Source of the DNA: Emydura subglobosa
Taxonomy: Eukaryota; Chordata; Testudines; Chelidae
Length of the DNA: 64,000 bases
Assembly: GCA_007922225.1 (NCBI GenBank)
Contig: ML679961.1
Location: 61,011,430 to 61,075,429, forward strand
Direction: 5' to 3'
Numbering within the stretch: the first letter of the stretch is position 1; each line of letters starts with the position of its first letter. Both the position numbers and the translations under genes were made by a program. This document shows positions 12,176-25,600 of this stretch, in pieces. Below the pieces are notes generated by a model. It did no database searches. It was not told where the DNA came from and saw only the letters and a program-made list of their open reading frames with translations.

Positions 12176-15100
12176 CCCAGGCCTCTGACCAAGTGGAGAC
12201 TTCAAAAAATGGTGGAATGATGTGGTCGATGGGGCAATAGCATGGTGTCCCCAAAATATCATAGGGGTGCAGTTTGACTACTTCATATCCTACTCCACAT
12301 GTTCCGTTCTTGAAAGTCTCCCCCAACTATAAAGAGTTTAAGCTGCATATTTTTCATACTGAGGGCATTGACTGACCCAGTTTGATTTGCACCAGTATTA
12401 TCTAAAATCTTGGGGAGAAACTTGACTTAAGCTGATGCCTCTGAACTCCTCTTCATCTGTGATACAGGCCAAGGTTTAAATCTTGTCCTCTAGAGAGGAA
12501 GCGTCAGTGTAATAACTTGCTACATCATCCATCCCATAAAGACTTGTTTCTGAAAATGTTCAGATACACTGGTTAAAATAAAATTATTTTAATGACTGGT
12601 TATTAGGACAACCCTCAGTAGTATCATATTAGGAACCTATATTGTACACAACATACTGTTTGCACTGGGCTCTGTCTACAGGGTTTTCAGTTTCCTATAA
12701 AGGCGTTGCTGGTGAAATCCTGGTGTAAAGGTGAAATCTCCTATTGAGCATCTTAAGGCTGCAAATTTCTGATAGTGTGGTATCATTCATTCCTGGTTTT
12801 GATTGCCCTGAAAGCCAATTGAAAATGTGTTCAATACTGTGTTCTTACTTTCACATACTACTAAAAAAATCCAGCTTTTTGCAGAGAGGTTATAGATTCC
12901 ATGGTTCTTGTAACAGTGACCACCTTTTTCCAATGAGTTAGTTTCTTCTCTACTGTCTTTCAAAAAGTCTTTCACCCTCTGCAGACTTTGATATGAAGGA
13001 GACGTGTACCTGATTTGTACAAAAGCACATTAGCTTTTGCCACCAATACTGTTTTTGAGTTCCTGAAGGCTTTTAATTTCAGTCAAATGTATATCTGTAA
13101 AATACTATGCAAGCCTATTGCACTGTATAACTAAGAACAAGTCGCTGACAAAGTACTTCACAATCTAAATTTAATGTTTCTCCCTGCTTTCACAGAACGG
13201 TCATTTTTGGGGACAATGAAAGACTCTTTCCAATTTTGCAGACCATTGTATGACCCCCTGAATTTAGTTGGTTCTAACACAATATATTGCTGCAGTGCCA
13301 ACAGAACTTCAGTGAATTCTGTTGCCTTTCACCCAACGATGCTGAACTCAATAAATTAACTTACTTCATAAATTTTAGGGAACAGACCATGTCTTAACCT
13401 AATTAGCAGTTGTATATTTCATCGGAATGTGAAATACAGGTCTACAGAACCATAATTATTGCTTCATTAGCAGGTGTATCTAGTCATTTCTGTTGTAACA
13501 TTTCAAATATAAGATCAGACCGGAAGGTAAACTTCATTTTTCAGATCTGGACAAGATTCTTCCCCCAAATCTTCAGTTCTGTTAGATGCTGGGAAATGTA
13601 AAGGTACCTTCCAAGTTTCTGTGAACAAAGTTGAAATCTTATGATTGTACGATAACATAAATCAGGTGATTATATAAAGTAGTTTGTAGCTTTGGTTAAA
13701 TATGGGAGTTTTTTAATGTATAACTCTTCTGAGCTGGAGGTGAATGCCACATTTTAAGAGTTGGAAATAAGGTTTTTGAGGACTAATTGAATGGAGACAC
13801 CCTGCTGCTACTGTTCGGTTGGAAACTGTATTCTTCAAGGCTGAGTTAACAGGATAGTAACACATTGACTAAGTTGTTGAAAGTTGTTTGCAGCAGAAAA
13901 GAGACATTCTTTTAAAAATCTTGGATTCTGTAGAGAACAGCAAAGACTGCAACATTTTTTTTTTTAAATTTCCCTTGTAACGGTCATCATTGAAGTCAAT
14001 AGCTGCTAACTTTTGATTTCTGTCAAAATGATGTGATGAAAATAATAGATTGTGTCATCCAAGGCTCTCAAAGTGCAAGTGAAGACAAAGTACATTCTGT
14101 CCCCTCCCCGGTACATTCAGGGAAGGCATAGCTGTGATTTATTTTATTCATATATATATATATTATATTTTTTTTTAAATCATTCAGGGTTGGCTGGGTG
14201 ATGAAAGAAACCGGGATTGTGCTCTTCTGGAGAGGGCAGATGCAGTTGATGTGTAATAATGTCCCATTCATTGATGCAAAAGTGCTATTGAAAATTGCTG
14301 CTGAAACTCATGTTCATAGCAGCAGTGACAGAGCTGTCTGAAACAAAATCCTGGTGAAAATCAGAACATGTGACTTCTTAAGGGGAGGTTTGGCAACATT
14401 TTGGAAAATCGTTGTCTGTTTTGGAGTGGGCCAGGAGTCAGTGTTTAGCCTACGTAGCTTCTTTCTGAAAAAGGGGCAAGTTGCCAAGTACAGGGACTGA
14501 ATGGGTTGGATCTATGTAGATAGAAACACTTTGCCCACACTAATGTAAATGAGATGTGCAAATAGTTCCAAGATTCTTTGAGCCATCCTGTATTCATGAA
14601 TGCAGCATGGACAGTTTCCATGGAAATAATATATTGGTCAGAATCTGTGGAAATGTGATGTGGTTTTACTAACTCAACTGATACCAGGTTGACGTACTTT
14701 GGTCCTGGCTATGCTGCCTTCTAAGTAGAACTGAAACAGTTTCTAAGTTTGCTTATAAAGATTGATTACACCTTAACCTATTCTAAGACAGTTTGGTTAG
14801 TCAAATTACAAAATTCAGACCATAATTCTCCATTGATGCAGCTCCACCAGAGGTAGAAAATATGAGAGCAAAGTATAGAAGGGCTCAGACATTTTTATTA
14901 TTGTCATACAAGTCATGATTGAGTTGGAGACTGTTTGTATATAGCTGCAGTACAAAACTGTGTCTGGAAGCATGCATTTATAACAGCTAAACATTTATTG
15001 TATTTGCTATTTGAATACATTTTAAAAGAAATATAATCATGTTTAAGTAATTAAGCTTCCTGTTCTAGCTAAGGAGTTTTATGAGTGCAATACACTTAGT

Positions 15101-15180
15101 CCCTAGGGAGAAAGGAAGACCTTGGATAAACGTCCGCAAAGGCCAAGTGAGGAGCATAATTATAGTATTGTCAACTCTAA

Positions 15181-15453
15181 AGGCTTGTCTACGTTTAAAA
15201 GGCTGCAACTGCACCGCTGTAGTGCTTCAGTGTAGATGCTATCTATGCTGAAAGGAGGGCTTCTCCGTTGGCATAGGTAATCCACCTTCCTGAGAGGTGG
15301 TAGCTATGTTGACGGGAGAAGCTCTTCTTTCAACGTAGTGTCATCTACACCGGGGATTAGATTGGTATAACTGCGTCGCTCAGGGGTCTGGATTTTCCAC
15401 ACCCATGAGCAACATAGTTATATTGACATAAGTTGCTAGTGTAGACCAAGCCT
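15181..15453. mobile_element. TIR element, aggcttgtctac family
   Basis: About 273 bp with termini aggcttgtctac and gtgtagaccaagcct in inverted orientation and no open frame. Related termini recur at 24899, 26821, 31587, 40387 and 62669, so this is a dispersed non-autonomous DNA transposon family. The superfamily is uncertain: TTAA- or TAA-like flanks at some copies suggest piggyBac- or Harbinger-type mobilisation. Confidence 0.6.
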
Positions 15454-16585
15454 CAGTGATGATAAATCTTGAGTTGGACATGGGATTGACATAAAAATTA
15501 GACTTTAAAAATTCTGTCTTCTGGTTTTTGAATCTCCTGGGTCACATTTTCATCCATTAATTTTCACACATTCTCCTCAACTATAAGGACTAGTAATTTT
15601 TTAAACGAAAGCTTTGATTCCTGCCTAATCAGATACCTTCAGGAGCTTGGGCTTTGAAAACACCAAATGTCATGATTTGACAACACTGTTTGGATCACTC
15701 TAATGTTAAATATTTAACAGTTCCATTATGTCTGCAGCATGGTATTTTGGGAAGAAGATATCTTGTGGAGTTTGTAGCACTAGATTAAAATAAATCTGAT
15801 GACCAGTTTAACAAATTTAAATATTTAACTTTTAAATATAAGTTGTCCTTTAAGTTGAATGTATTACGTCTTTCATTTCTTAATGCCCTGTAAAATGGTA
15901 AACTTTTTAATTTCTGATTATATAGTTCAGTGGCTGACATCTATTTTTTTATTATGCAAAAATTCTACTACTGAAAATGTTAGATACCTTGCAATAAATA
16001 TTAAATGGAATGGATATCTCAAGTGAAAGTTATGGTAACCTATGTTAACAGTATCACACAGCATTCCCACATTCTTTGCTGGTTAATCTTCTGCTTTTTA
16101 CTTGAATCCTGGTTTTACATTCAGTTCAGATGTCACTTATTTCAAACCTTTTAGCTTTGGTTATTGAAGTAAACTTAATCCTCCTCTTATATTGGGGGCT
16201 TTCTCTGAATATTTTAGTTGAATTGCAAAGGCAGTTCTAGGTTGTAAAAAGTACTCTACGCACAGGTAGGAAAAGCATCAGGGGTAGGGATCTTTACAAT
16301 AGTGTAAGTGTCTTTCTGAGATGGTTTAGCTTAGTAAATGTTTGCTTGCTTTGTGCTGGGTCACCTTAAAACTGTGATCCAGTGTAGATCTGAGTAACAC
16401 AGAAATCCACTTACGCACCTGATTAATTCCTGTGCCCCATACAGTAAGAATACAAATGAGTCTCAACTCACCTAATATTGTCAGTGTCCAGCATCTCATC
16501 TACATTGGTGTGGGTTGGAGGTGACTGGCATGTAAGTATTTAAAGGGGCTGCCATGAAGTCCAACTTTTTTCTCTTTCCTTGCAG

Positions 16586-16660
16586 TACTTGGGTCACGTG
16601 GAAGTGGATGAATCCAGAGGAATGCATGTCTGTGAAGACGCTGTGAAGAGATTGAAAGCT
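16586..16660 (+). CDS. NUMB: NUMB exon, start of PTB domain (25 codons)
   Basis: In-frame 75-bp exon between a pyrimidine-rich tract ending in tgcag and a gtatgt donor. It starts with [14 protein letters not shown] and ends VKRLKA, the first beta-strand and start of the first helix of the NUMB PTB domain. It begins and ends in phase 0. The preceding exons, which encode the N-terminal membrane-binding basic stretch, were not found anywhere in 1-16585. Confidence 0.95.
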
Positions 16661-19600
16661 GTATGTATATCTGTTTCATCAAAATGTTGGCTCGTGCTGT
16701 GATTGTTATACCAAGATGTTTCTGATTCTGCAATACCATTCCAGTTTCAGGTTGTGCACTTTTCAGTTTATATAAGAAAAAAATGTTGGATCATTTACGA
16801 GAACCACTACATATGATTACAGAGGCACATGTGAATCTGGGGGCAGGAAGGGAGAGAGTTAAATCTATTCTTCCTACTTGTAATAGTTAGTAGATATTTT
16901 CAAAGGATTAGATAGAGATGACAATGACCCATATTGAATTGGTGTCCATAAGAGATTTTATTTTACTGGTATAAGTTAGATACGAAGAATGATCTCTCCC
17001 TCCAGAGTCTGCCACTTACCAGTATTATTGTATCCCCGAAACAGGTGACTTAATCCACTCTTTATTACACACAGCTCGACTACTTGTTTTGGGCTCCTCT
17101 TTCCTATGCAACATAGACTAGTAGCATTGCTACATGCATGCCAAGCTTGGAACTGCTCAAAATGTCCTAAAAGATTGCTTGATTGTGGTGTCAGTATGGT
17201 GGGCTGCTCTTAGTTTGGCTTCTATAAACATTTGTTCTGGCAAATAGCACTTGTTCAAATGCTTTTATTCCTGCATTTCACTTTAGGAGATTGTCATCTG
17301 TTCCCTATAGTGATGTTGTTGCCACAAAATCCTGCAAAAGTAACAAAGTTCAGTTTGTTCTCAAGAAATTGGGCTTCAAAAATCTTGAAGATTAGGAGGC
17401 AAAATGCAATTCATCACAGGAATAATCCTAACACCGATGGATATAGAACTCCCGTCCCTTTTATCATTTCCCCCGTGCACCTTGGCTGTGTAAGCTCTTC
17501 AGTACATCAGTTTGTGGAGCTTATGTTCAATAGTGTAGCAAAATTACTAAAGCAGGTGTTGCTGCAGCTTTGCAAACATTAGAATTTCATTGTTTTTGAA
17601 GCGCCTTGTCCTATTTAATGCTATGACACAACAATTTTGTTTGTAGTTAAGGGGCCTTTAACATCCATTTGTCATCTTACTAATATTTAGTTCTACTTGA
17701 TGTGACCAGTGAGGCTTAAGCTTTTCTATTGTTTGGCTTTAAATTGCACATGTTAGTGTCGTGATATCCAGACACTACATGTATTTTCTTTTAAACCACT
17801 TTACTGTCAATTAAGGAAATGTATAGTGTAACTTGCAAAATCATTCACTTTATACAGGACAGGAGTTAAATTACAGATCTCTGTTGTATTTGACTCCTGT
17901 GCAAGGAGACAGTACAAAGACAAGACTGTATTCTCTTGTCTTGTGTCATATCTGTTTTGGGTTTAAGTTGCTTCAGTGTGTACTACCAGTTTCTAACCTA
18001 TCCTTTTTAAAAAATGATACATTTGTTTTAATATATGTTCTTGTTTTAGCAGGTAAAAGAAACATAACTAATGTTTGTTTTAAAAACAATTAAATTATCT
18101 CTAAATTATTAACTCTTAGTGCTGTTTAAAAACTGTTTTGCATGTTGTCTTTTCCATTAACTTTTTCCTAGGGTGTTTAAAGAAAAATAATTTATCATGT
18201 TTAACAAGTGCTTTGCTGAGAGCAAAATTAATGATTAACCATCTCTGTAAAAATGACATAGCTTCTGGTGAATCTGTTTAGCTTTTGCTACATCTTTTAA
18301 AAGTTGTTACTTAGTTTAATACAATAGATTTTACTCAACTTGGCAGCAGCATCCAGCCCCTCTCATTAGATATACCACAGTGTGATAAATTTATTAGTTC
18401 TCCTACCAATATTAAGTATATCCTGTCCAAATAGGAGTTTTTGCTTTAAAATAAACAAAACTTTCTTTAGAGCCTATCTGATATAAATGTTATGTAAGAA
18501 AATCTCCAAGTTTAAAGAATTGACATATGTTTTGTTAGTAAAATGTGATTACATTAAATAATTACAGGTGAAATGAATTATAGACTGAGAATGAAGCAGA
18601 AAAAAAAAGTCAGGAAATGCACAGTTAAGATTGATGCTCCCTTCTCAGTTTTGAGTTTCCTGGCTTTGTTTGCCAGGTGTCACAACCTTACCTTCATTTA
18701 AATATAGGATTTTGTGTTTAACAATCAGTTTGAAATGAAATCTCAGGATATCTACAAACATACAAATTTTCAATATAAAATGGTTTAACTATCAGTACAT
18801 TGGTATAAATTGTTTGTTAAACTGCAGTGGGGAAGGAGATGAGATTTTTTTCCCTGCCTTGGGTAGAGGTAACCTCCCGCTGGTTACTGCTATACCATTA
18901 CCATCCTGTAGGAAACAGTCTTTCATTGGCAGAGAGATGAGTCAGATTATCTAACCTCTAACTTGAATAATTGTATGACCTTGCAGCAGTATACCACCTC
19001 TGTGAATAATTTGGAGGAATAGCTAAGGCAGCATTATGCTCTTTAGGAACCTGCCATTAATTATTGAATGGACAGGCATATAGACATGGAGTATGCCTGA
19101 CCAGGTATTCGGGGTTCTAGCTCAGAGATTGTACCTACTTCAGATGTATCTGAGTGTTCAGTCTCTTGTTAGACTTGGGCAACAAAGATGAAGCTAATAA
19201 AATATGAATGAATGAAACTGCATGGCAAATACACTTAAAATTTGTACATCTTACCCAGCTTTTAACTTGTCCATTTTTGTTCACCACCACCTACCACCAC
19301 CATCACCAAAATCAGGCCCAGGTGGAAGATATGCTGGGCACTCTAGTTCAATTATTTCACTGAACCACCCTCTATCTGTGAGCTGACTTCTGTTATACTT
19401 CAGAGGTGCCTTGTTCATCCTGAGGATTTGGGGAAGTACAATGAATGCCTAGTGTTCCTCTTTACATAAAGAGGTAAAATTTGAAGGTTCAAAATGAGTG
19501 TTGTGAGGAAACTCAACTTGAAAGTGAGACAATTAAAGCACAAATAAAGACAAGATTCCAGGTAGGGGGTCTAGGATCCCAAGGATATAGGGGAGTGCAA

Positions 19601-22600
19601 GAGAAGGGTGGGCACATAAACAATGCATATTGTGGAGTACTTTCCAAACTTAATTCTTTGTTGAAATTGAGCAGCTTCAATTTAAAAATCAGGTTTCTGA
19701 AACAAGTGGACTTTTTGGCATCTAAAATAAACTAACTTCCAAAACAACAAAAATCCCTTGGCTTTCAGAGGAAATTGAGGGAGCACACAGAAGCAGACCT
19801 TCAGGAGAAGTTTCAGTCCAGAGCAAGTTTTTTATGGATGAGTTCTAAGTTCCCAAAACTGGCTTATAATGGAAATGGGGTCCCAAAAAGTTTCTCTGTT
19901 TTTAACTTTGTGCCATTCCAGAAATTTTAGATGCTTCTCCAGTTTGCAACGCATTTGTCTTGGGTATCATTTTAGTGTGAAGCAAACTGTTAGCTGTGAT
20001 AAAATTAAAAATTTTAATTTCTCAGTGGTTTTAGATCACAGAATCTAGATTGTTTAATCTTCATGCCTGCTGCCAAGTTTGGTTTATAACCTTACTAAAG
20101 AGAACTAAATAGGGAGACTGCAAACAAAATAACTGCTTTGCATGGAATTGGGTCTGAGATTCAGTTCAGTTCTCCCTCTTTTCACCAGTTTCAGGTCTGT
20201 AGTTTCTTATCTTATTAGCAATCCATGTAAAGCCTGTTTATCTGCATTTTCATGGGATTTTTCATATTTGCCTGTCGCATCCTCTATGGATAACTCTAAA
20301 TACCCCTTACTATCCCTCCATTCCCGAACTCTTGTATGTGCTTGTTGGTTTGAAACTCTGGGACACTTTAGCTACCTACAGTAATAGCACTCGACTTGTC
20401 CCCCCTGTTCCTCCAGGAAAGGAAGTTCTTCAAAGGCTTCTTTGGAAAAGTAAGTTTAATGCCTCATTTGTGCTTGCACTATAAGGAGTTACATCCCTGG
20501 TATAGCACTGTCATAGATCAGAGTTATAGAACCCACAGCAATCTGTTTCAGAATTTGTCTATTCTGACTGAGATGACTTGGAAATACACGTTCAATAAAG
20601 AATGCGGGTAAAAGGCACCCCAAAATATGCCAGTCAGACTGATGCACAAAATTCCAGTTTTTAAATTGTTTGGTCTCCCTGACACAGCCTCAGCACTAGA
20701 TTGGTAATACTGTTAATACTTCCCCTCTGGTTTCCTGAGCTCAGATTTGGCCTACGTCACATGTAAGCCAGACTGATGTGTTAGAAATGTGTCCACATCT
20801 TGAAATCATTGCAAGTTGACCATACTCTGCCCTGAAATGCAGCTTTTAAGTGGGTAGGGAGAAAATACTGGTAGGCATGGTGCTATTCATGTTATACCTC
20901 CCTTTCCTGAGAACCAAATTAATTTAAGGCCATATGAAGATGGCAAAAACTTCAGTTTTGTTCATATATTTTTCTTATTGCAGTTAAGACAAAGTCTAAC
21001 ACTGTGGGACTGAGAAACCTGCAGTGCCACTTAGGAAAGCAACTGTGTGTGTAAAAATTCTCCATGTGAGCATACTGTACCAAATGTTATCAATTCATTG
21101 CTATTTTGCATGTGCATATGTTCTAAGGGCAGAGAATGTAAACCTCTAACAAATCAAAGTTGCATTCCTTTAGTACATTAGTAATCTTTGCCTTCCTTGT
21201 ACACGGGGAACAGCAGGTATGCAAAACCATTTTTAAAGGTTTTAACTTTGCTTTAATTTACAAAGGACAAATAAGAGGATTTGATTTTAAAATATCTTGT
21301 AAAATGTAAGTTAAGCTTAAACACCTGTTAATGGTTTAAATTAAAAAAAACCCCATTTACTACTTAAAGGGGAAAATATTTTTATGGCAGATTCTGTGAT
21401 CAGAAATTTTTTCCATTTTGCTTTGGGAATAAACAGAATTTGTTTCAGCAGCTCTTTGGAGAAAACTAAAGTTCTTTGAGTAGATGCAGTGATGTATTTC
21501 ACGTAGGTGTGTGCATACCCAGTGCACTAGAGCCAGAGAATCTCGCCCAGAAGTACCTGTAGGGGCAGCACTTGTACTTTGTAGTTATAGCACTCCTAGA
21601 ACTATGAGGCCTCCCTCCCCCGCTTCTCACCATTCCGTCAATCAGAGCTCTGGGTGGTTCACCTCATTTTCTCTGCCTTCAGTTCTGAATTTTTTCTCTT
21701 CATGTATATAGCTTTTATATAGTAATATCCTAGATAGTGTTAGTGAAGTTAGTGAATTAAGATACTTATTGCCCTGCATGATGCCCTTATCAGGATTCAA
21801 GCATATCCCTCCATGGGGGGAAGGCGATTCTGAATAGCGATCCCTATATGAGGTGCTTGCTGAGTTTAGGCAAGGGACATGCTCCATTTGTAAGTTTTTT
21901 ACCAAAAGAACCCAGATGGAAGCAGCACTTCCTTGAGCAGGCGATGAGGCCCATTTCAGGGCTTAGGCCCATATCTGATTGGTGGTCACCTTTTGACTTG
22001 GTGTTTGAGGCCACTCTGCTTTCAAGTGCTGGCATCTCCTTCAAGATACAGTGAAGTTGTTCAACCTATTTGTGGCCTCTGAGGAAGAAGTCCCATAAAA
22101 CTAATTGGGACCATCCCAGGGCTCGTGGATATTCCTCCTCTTCTAAAAAGAGTACAGACCAGCATATATACCACTTTCGGCACGTGGGATTAAGCAGGTC
22201 TGCCAAACCACCGAGAGTCCGTACAGTAGACTCCGGTTCTGGCCTTGGGGCATCTGTTGAGTCTAGTACTGATGATATCAATGCCTGGTATTGACTGTCT
22301 CCACGCTAGTGGCATAACAGATGGTGGCAGATCTCCTCTGCCTTTCTCTTCTGGATTCTATGCTTGGCCAGGACATTTTCGGGGCCACACCATCCACCAC
22401 CTCATTGACACAATCTGGTTGTGTCATAGAGACACCAGGTCCATCAACACAGCAGCCTGGTCCTTCTATGCTGCAACCTATAGATTTGAGGCCGGCGCCA
22501 CAGGGGACCTCATTGGCACTGGTACACTCCTCAGCATCAACATTGTGTTCATGGGAAATCCCGCCTTCTGCTTTGGTACTTCTGCTGACCTGTGTTCTGA

Positions 22601-25600
22601 TGCCTTCCCCAGCACTGGAGGTGGGTGCCACATAATCAGTTCTAGTTATGCCAATACCTTGTTGGCACCAGTACTGTTATGTCTCTTTGCCTGCCCCAGG
22701 AGTCTCAAAGCTTCACCAACGTTGGTTTTCCAACATTCTTGTGTTATCAGTTCGGCCTCCCATATTCCTTCCTCTTCATCCCAACCTCTTGACTCAGCAT
22801 CAGATTTTGCATCCTGCAGTCAGTTCTCTGCACTTCATTGTGTGGCTGTTCTGTGGTTAAATGAGGAGGAAGATCAATGTTTGGAGGCTGTTTGTTTGAC
22901 AAGTTCTACTCATAGTAAAGCCCTCCACCAGAATGGCCTATTTGGACAAATGGAAGTTTTTCGATATGGTCATTGGCCCGTGGTGTTCGACCAGAGCTAG
23001 CTGGTATCTGGGACATCTTGAAGTACTTGTTACATCTTCAGTTGTTTGTTGTATTTAGCTCATTGAGGATGCATCTGGTGGTGATTTCAGTGTTTCATCC
23101 ACCTATTCATGGGAGGTCGGTGTTTTTGAAAATGGCAACAATGTTTTCGAAAGGAATCCTTCGTCTCCACTCACCAGTGAGAACAAGTTTCTTTGTGGGA
23201 CCTTAATACAGTCTTAGCAGCTCTGATGGGATTGTCGTTCAAGCCTCTGGTATCTTTTTTCTCTTTAGGTCAAAAAATTATTGCTACATTTCTGGTAGCA
23301 ATAAAATCTACAAGGAAAGTGTGAGAGTTACAGGCTTTGATGGCAGAGCCTCCTTAAATGCAACTCTCCAAAGATAAAGTGACCTTGTGGCTGCATCCTA
23401 AAATTTTTATCTAAACGGGGTTTCTCAATTTAATTTGAACCAGGTGGTGGTGTTTTTGCTGATGTTCTTTCCTCAGCCACATTCAACCACAGTAGAGCAG
23501 TGTCTTCACATGTTAGACATCGACTGGACAGGACTAAACCTCTTCATGATTCTTCTCATCCGTGTTGTACATAGACCAAATGGACAAGCAAGCAGTCTCT
23601 TTGCAGACTATTTCTAGGTGGACAACTAGCTGTATGTATATTGGACATCTACAGGGCTGACACGTGGTCAGCTATATGCATGTTTATGAACCATTAAGCC
23701 ATTACCACAGCATCCAGAGGAGATGCAAACTTTAGGAAGGCAATTATGCAATCCTTGTTTAAATAGATTCCAAAACCCACCTCCTATGACTATAGCTTGT
23801 CACCTACATGGAATATATGGCTACGTCTACTTGAAGAAAAAAGTTACTTACCTGTATTGTAACTGTTCTTCAAGATGTGATGCAGAAGTGTACACCACAA
23901 TCCTCCTCCTGTCCTTTCTGCCTCTCCTCCCTCTGGCTCCAGTAGGGATTCCAGTGCCTATGGACCCAGATGGATCACTTTGCTGTGCTTCCTGCTACAG
24001 CCAGGGGGAGGAGAGTGCTGATCTCCCATCCCCTTGGCTGCAGCAAAGAGCCTGCATCTTATTTCAGCTGCATGGCAATGCATGCTGCCTGGGTCCTTAG
24101 GCAGCGGCTCCCTATGCAGCCAGCAGGAGGAGAGTGGTGGGCCACTTTGAAAGTCCCCGAGGGCCACAGGTTGGGAACCATTGGCCTAAATTATGACATC
24201 AGTCATAATGCAACTCTAGGGGGGAAATCTATCTTTCGTATAACAACGTATAGCTTTTGCCAGGAATATCTCTAATAAATTGTGTTTAATATGCATCTTC
24301 TGCTACTTCATCTGTGTTTTCCTTACTGATCAGCTTCCACTGAGACTAATTCAAATGTTCCAAAGCTTCCGGGAGCTTAAAACTGCCACCAGTTTTAAAA
24401 AAACAAAACAAAAAAACAAAACAAAACTGGTGTGACAAAAAATCTGGCCTGGACCAGTGACACATTATTAGATATATCAACCATCAGGGCTTGTGCTTCC
24501 AATGGGGGATATCACTTGTGCCTACCTTTGAAAGGTTCCAAGATAGACTTAAAATCATAAAATTAAGTATGAAAATGCTATTTTAACATGATTAAAAGTT
24601 CCTAAAACTTTGTTTTCTGAGCCTTGTGCAGACCATAATATAATGACCTGCCTTTATAGATGGAAGGTTGTAATTTTTTAAAAATACTTGTCTGGGGTAG
24701 GGTTGTGATAAGTGAGCTCAGGTGAGATGGTTGTCACATGTATACTACCACCAGGTGTATTTATATGTGAAGTGTAGGCATGCATATTGCTCTCTATATG
24801 TACATAGAAATTATAAAAGTATCTGTATGTTTGTATAGGGTTCAGACTTCAAAGCTGACACCACAATAAAATGAATAGAAACAGTTTGCATCTCTTAAAG
24901 TATGTCTACACTGCAATTAAAAGCCTGCTGCTGACCCATGCCAGCTGACTCAGGCTCAACCTATAAGGGGCTGTTTAATTCCTGTGTAGGTGTTCAGGTT
25001 TGGGCTGGAGCCCGGACTCTAGGACCCTGTGAGGTGGAAGGGTCCCAGCAGCCCAAACCAGAGCATCTGTACCAGAGCTAAACAGCCCCTTATCCCAAGC
25101 CCCATGAGTCCGAGACAGCTGGCACAGGCCAGCTGCAAGTGTCTAATTGTAGTGTAGACATACCCTTAAGCTACGCCTACACTTGGACCTAGGAGTGTGA
25201 TTCCTAGCTCACATAAACATTTGCTAACTCTCATCGAGCTATTATGCTAAAAATATTAGTATAACTACAGCACCACAGGCAGTGGAGAGCAGAAGCACAG
25301 GCTGAATCATCCTGAGTACAAATCCGTGAAGTCCAGATGGGTTTGTATTTAGGGTGGCTAACCCATGCTGCTGGGGCTACACTATTTTTAGTGCAGTATC
25401 TCAATGAAAGCTACAACAAGTGACTGCTTGAGCAGGGAATCACATCCTGAGCTCCAAGTGTAGGTGTAACCTAAGCTATTGGTCTAGTCTAAGGCAGCTG
25501 ACATTGAAAAGTCTGTCTTAATCTAAAGGCCTAGAAATGTGTATTTGAAAATGAAATCTTGCATTTTGCAGCATCTGAATCTTAGTGGTCAGATAAAGGC

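Larger units (their letters stand above)
1..16585 (+). other. NUMB 5' intron (part)
   Basis: Holds a CR1 tail, DIRS copy 1 with tail unit, an RTE-like LINE with nested repeat, a hAT MITE and one TIR element. Between them (1-1145, 1334-2619, 12184-15180, 15454-16585) I see AT-rich intron sequence without recognisable features. No NUMB start exon was found here. Confidence 0.7.

Noticed and set aside
1..16585. NUMB first coding exons
   Set aside because: I looked for the peptide region expected just before YLGHVEV and found no match. The exons are taken to lie upstream of the window.
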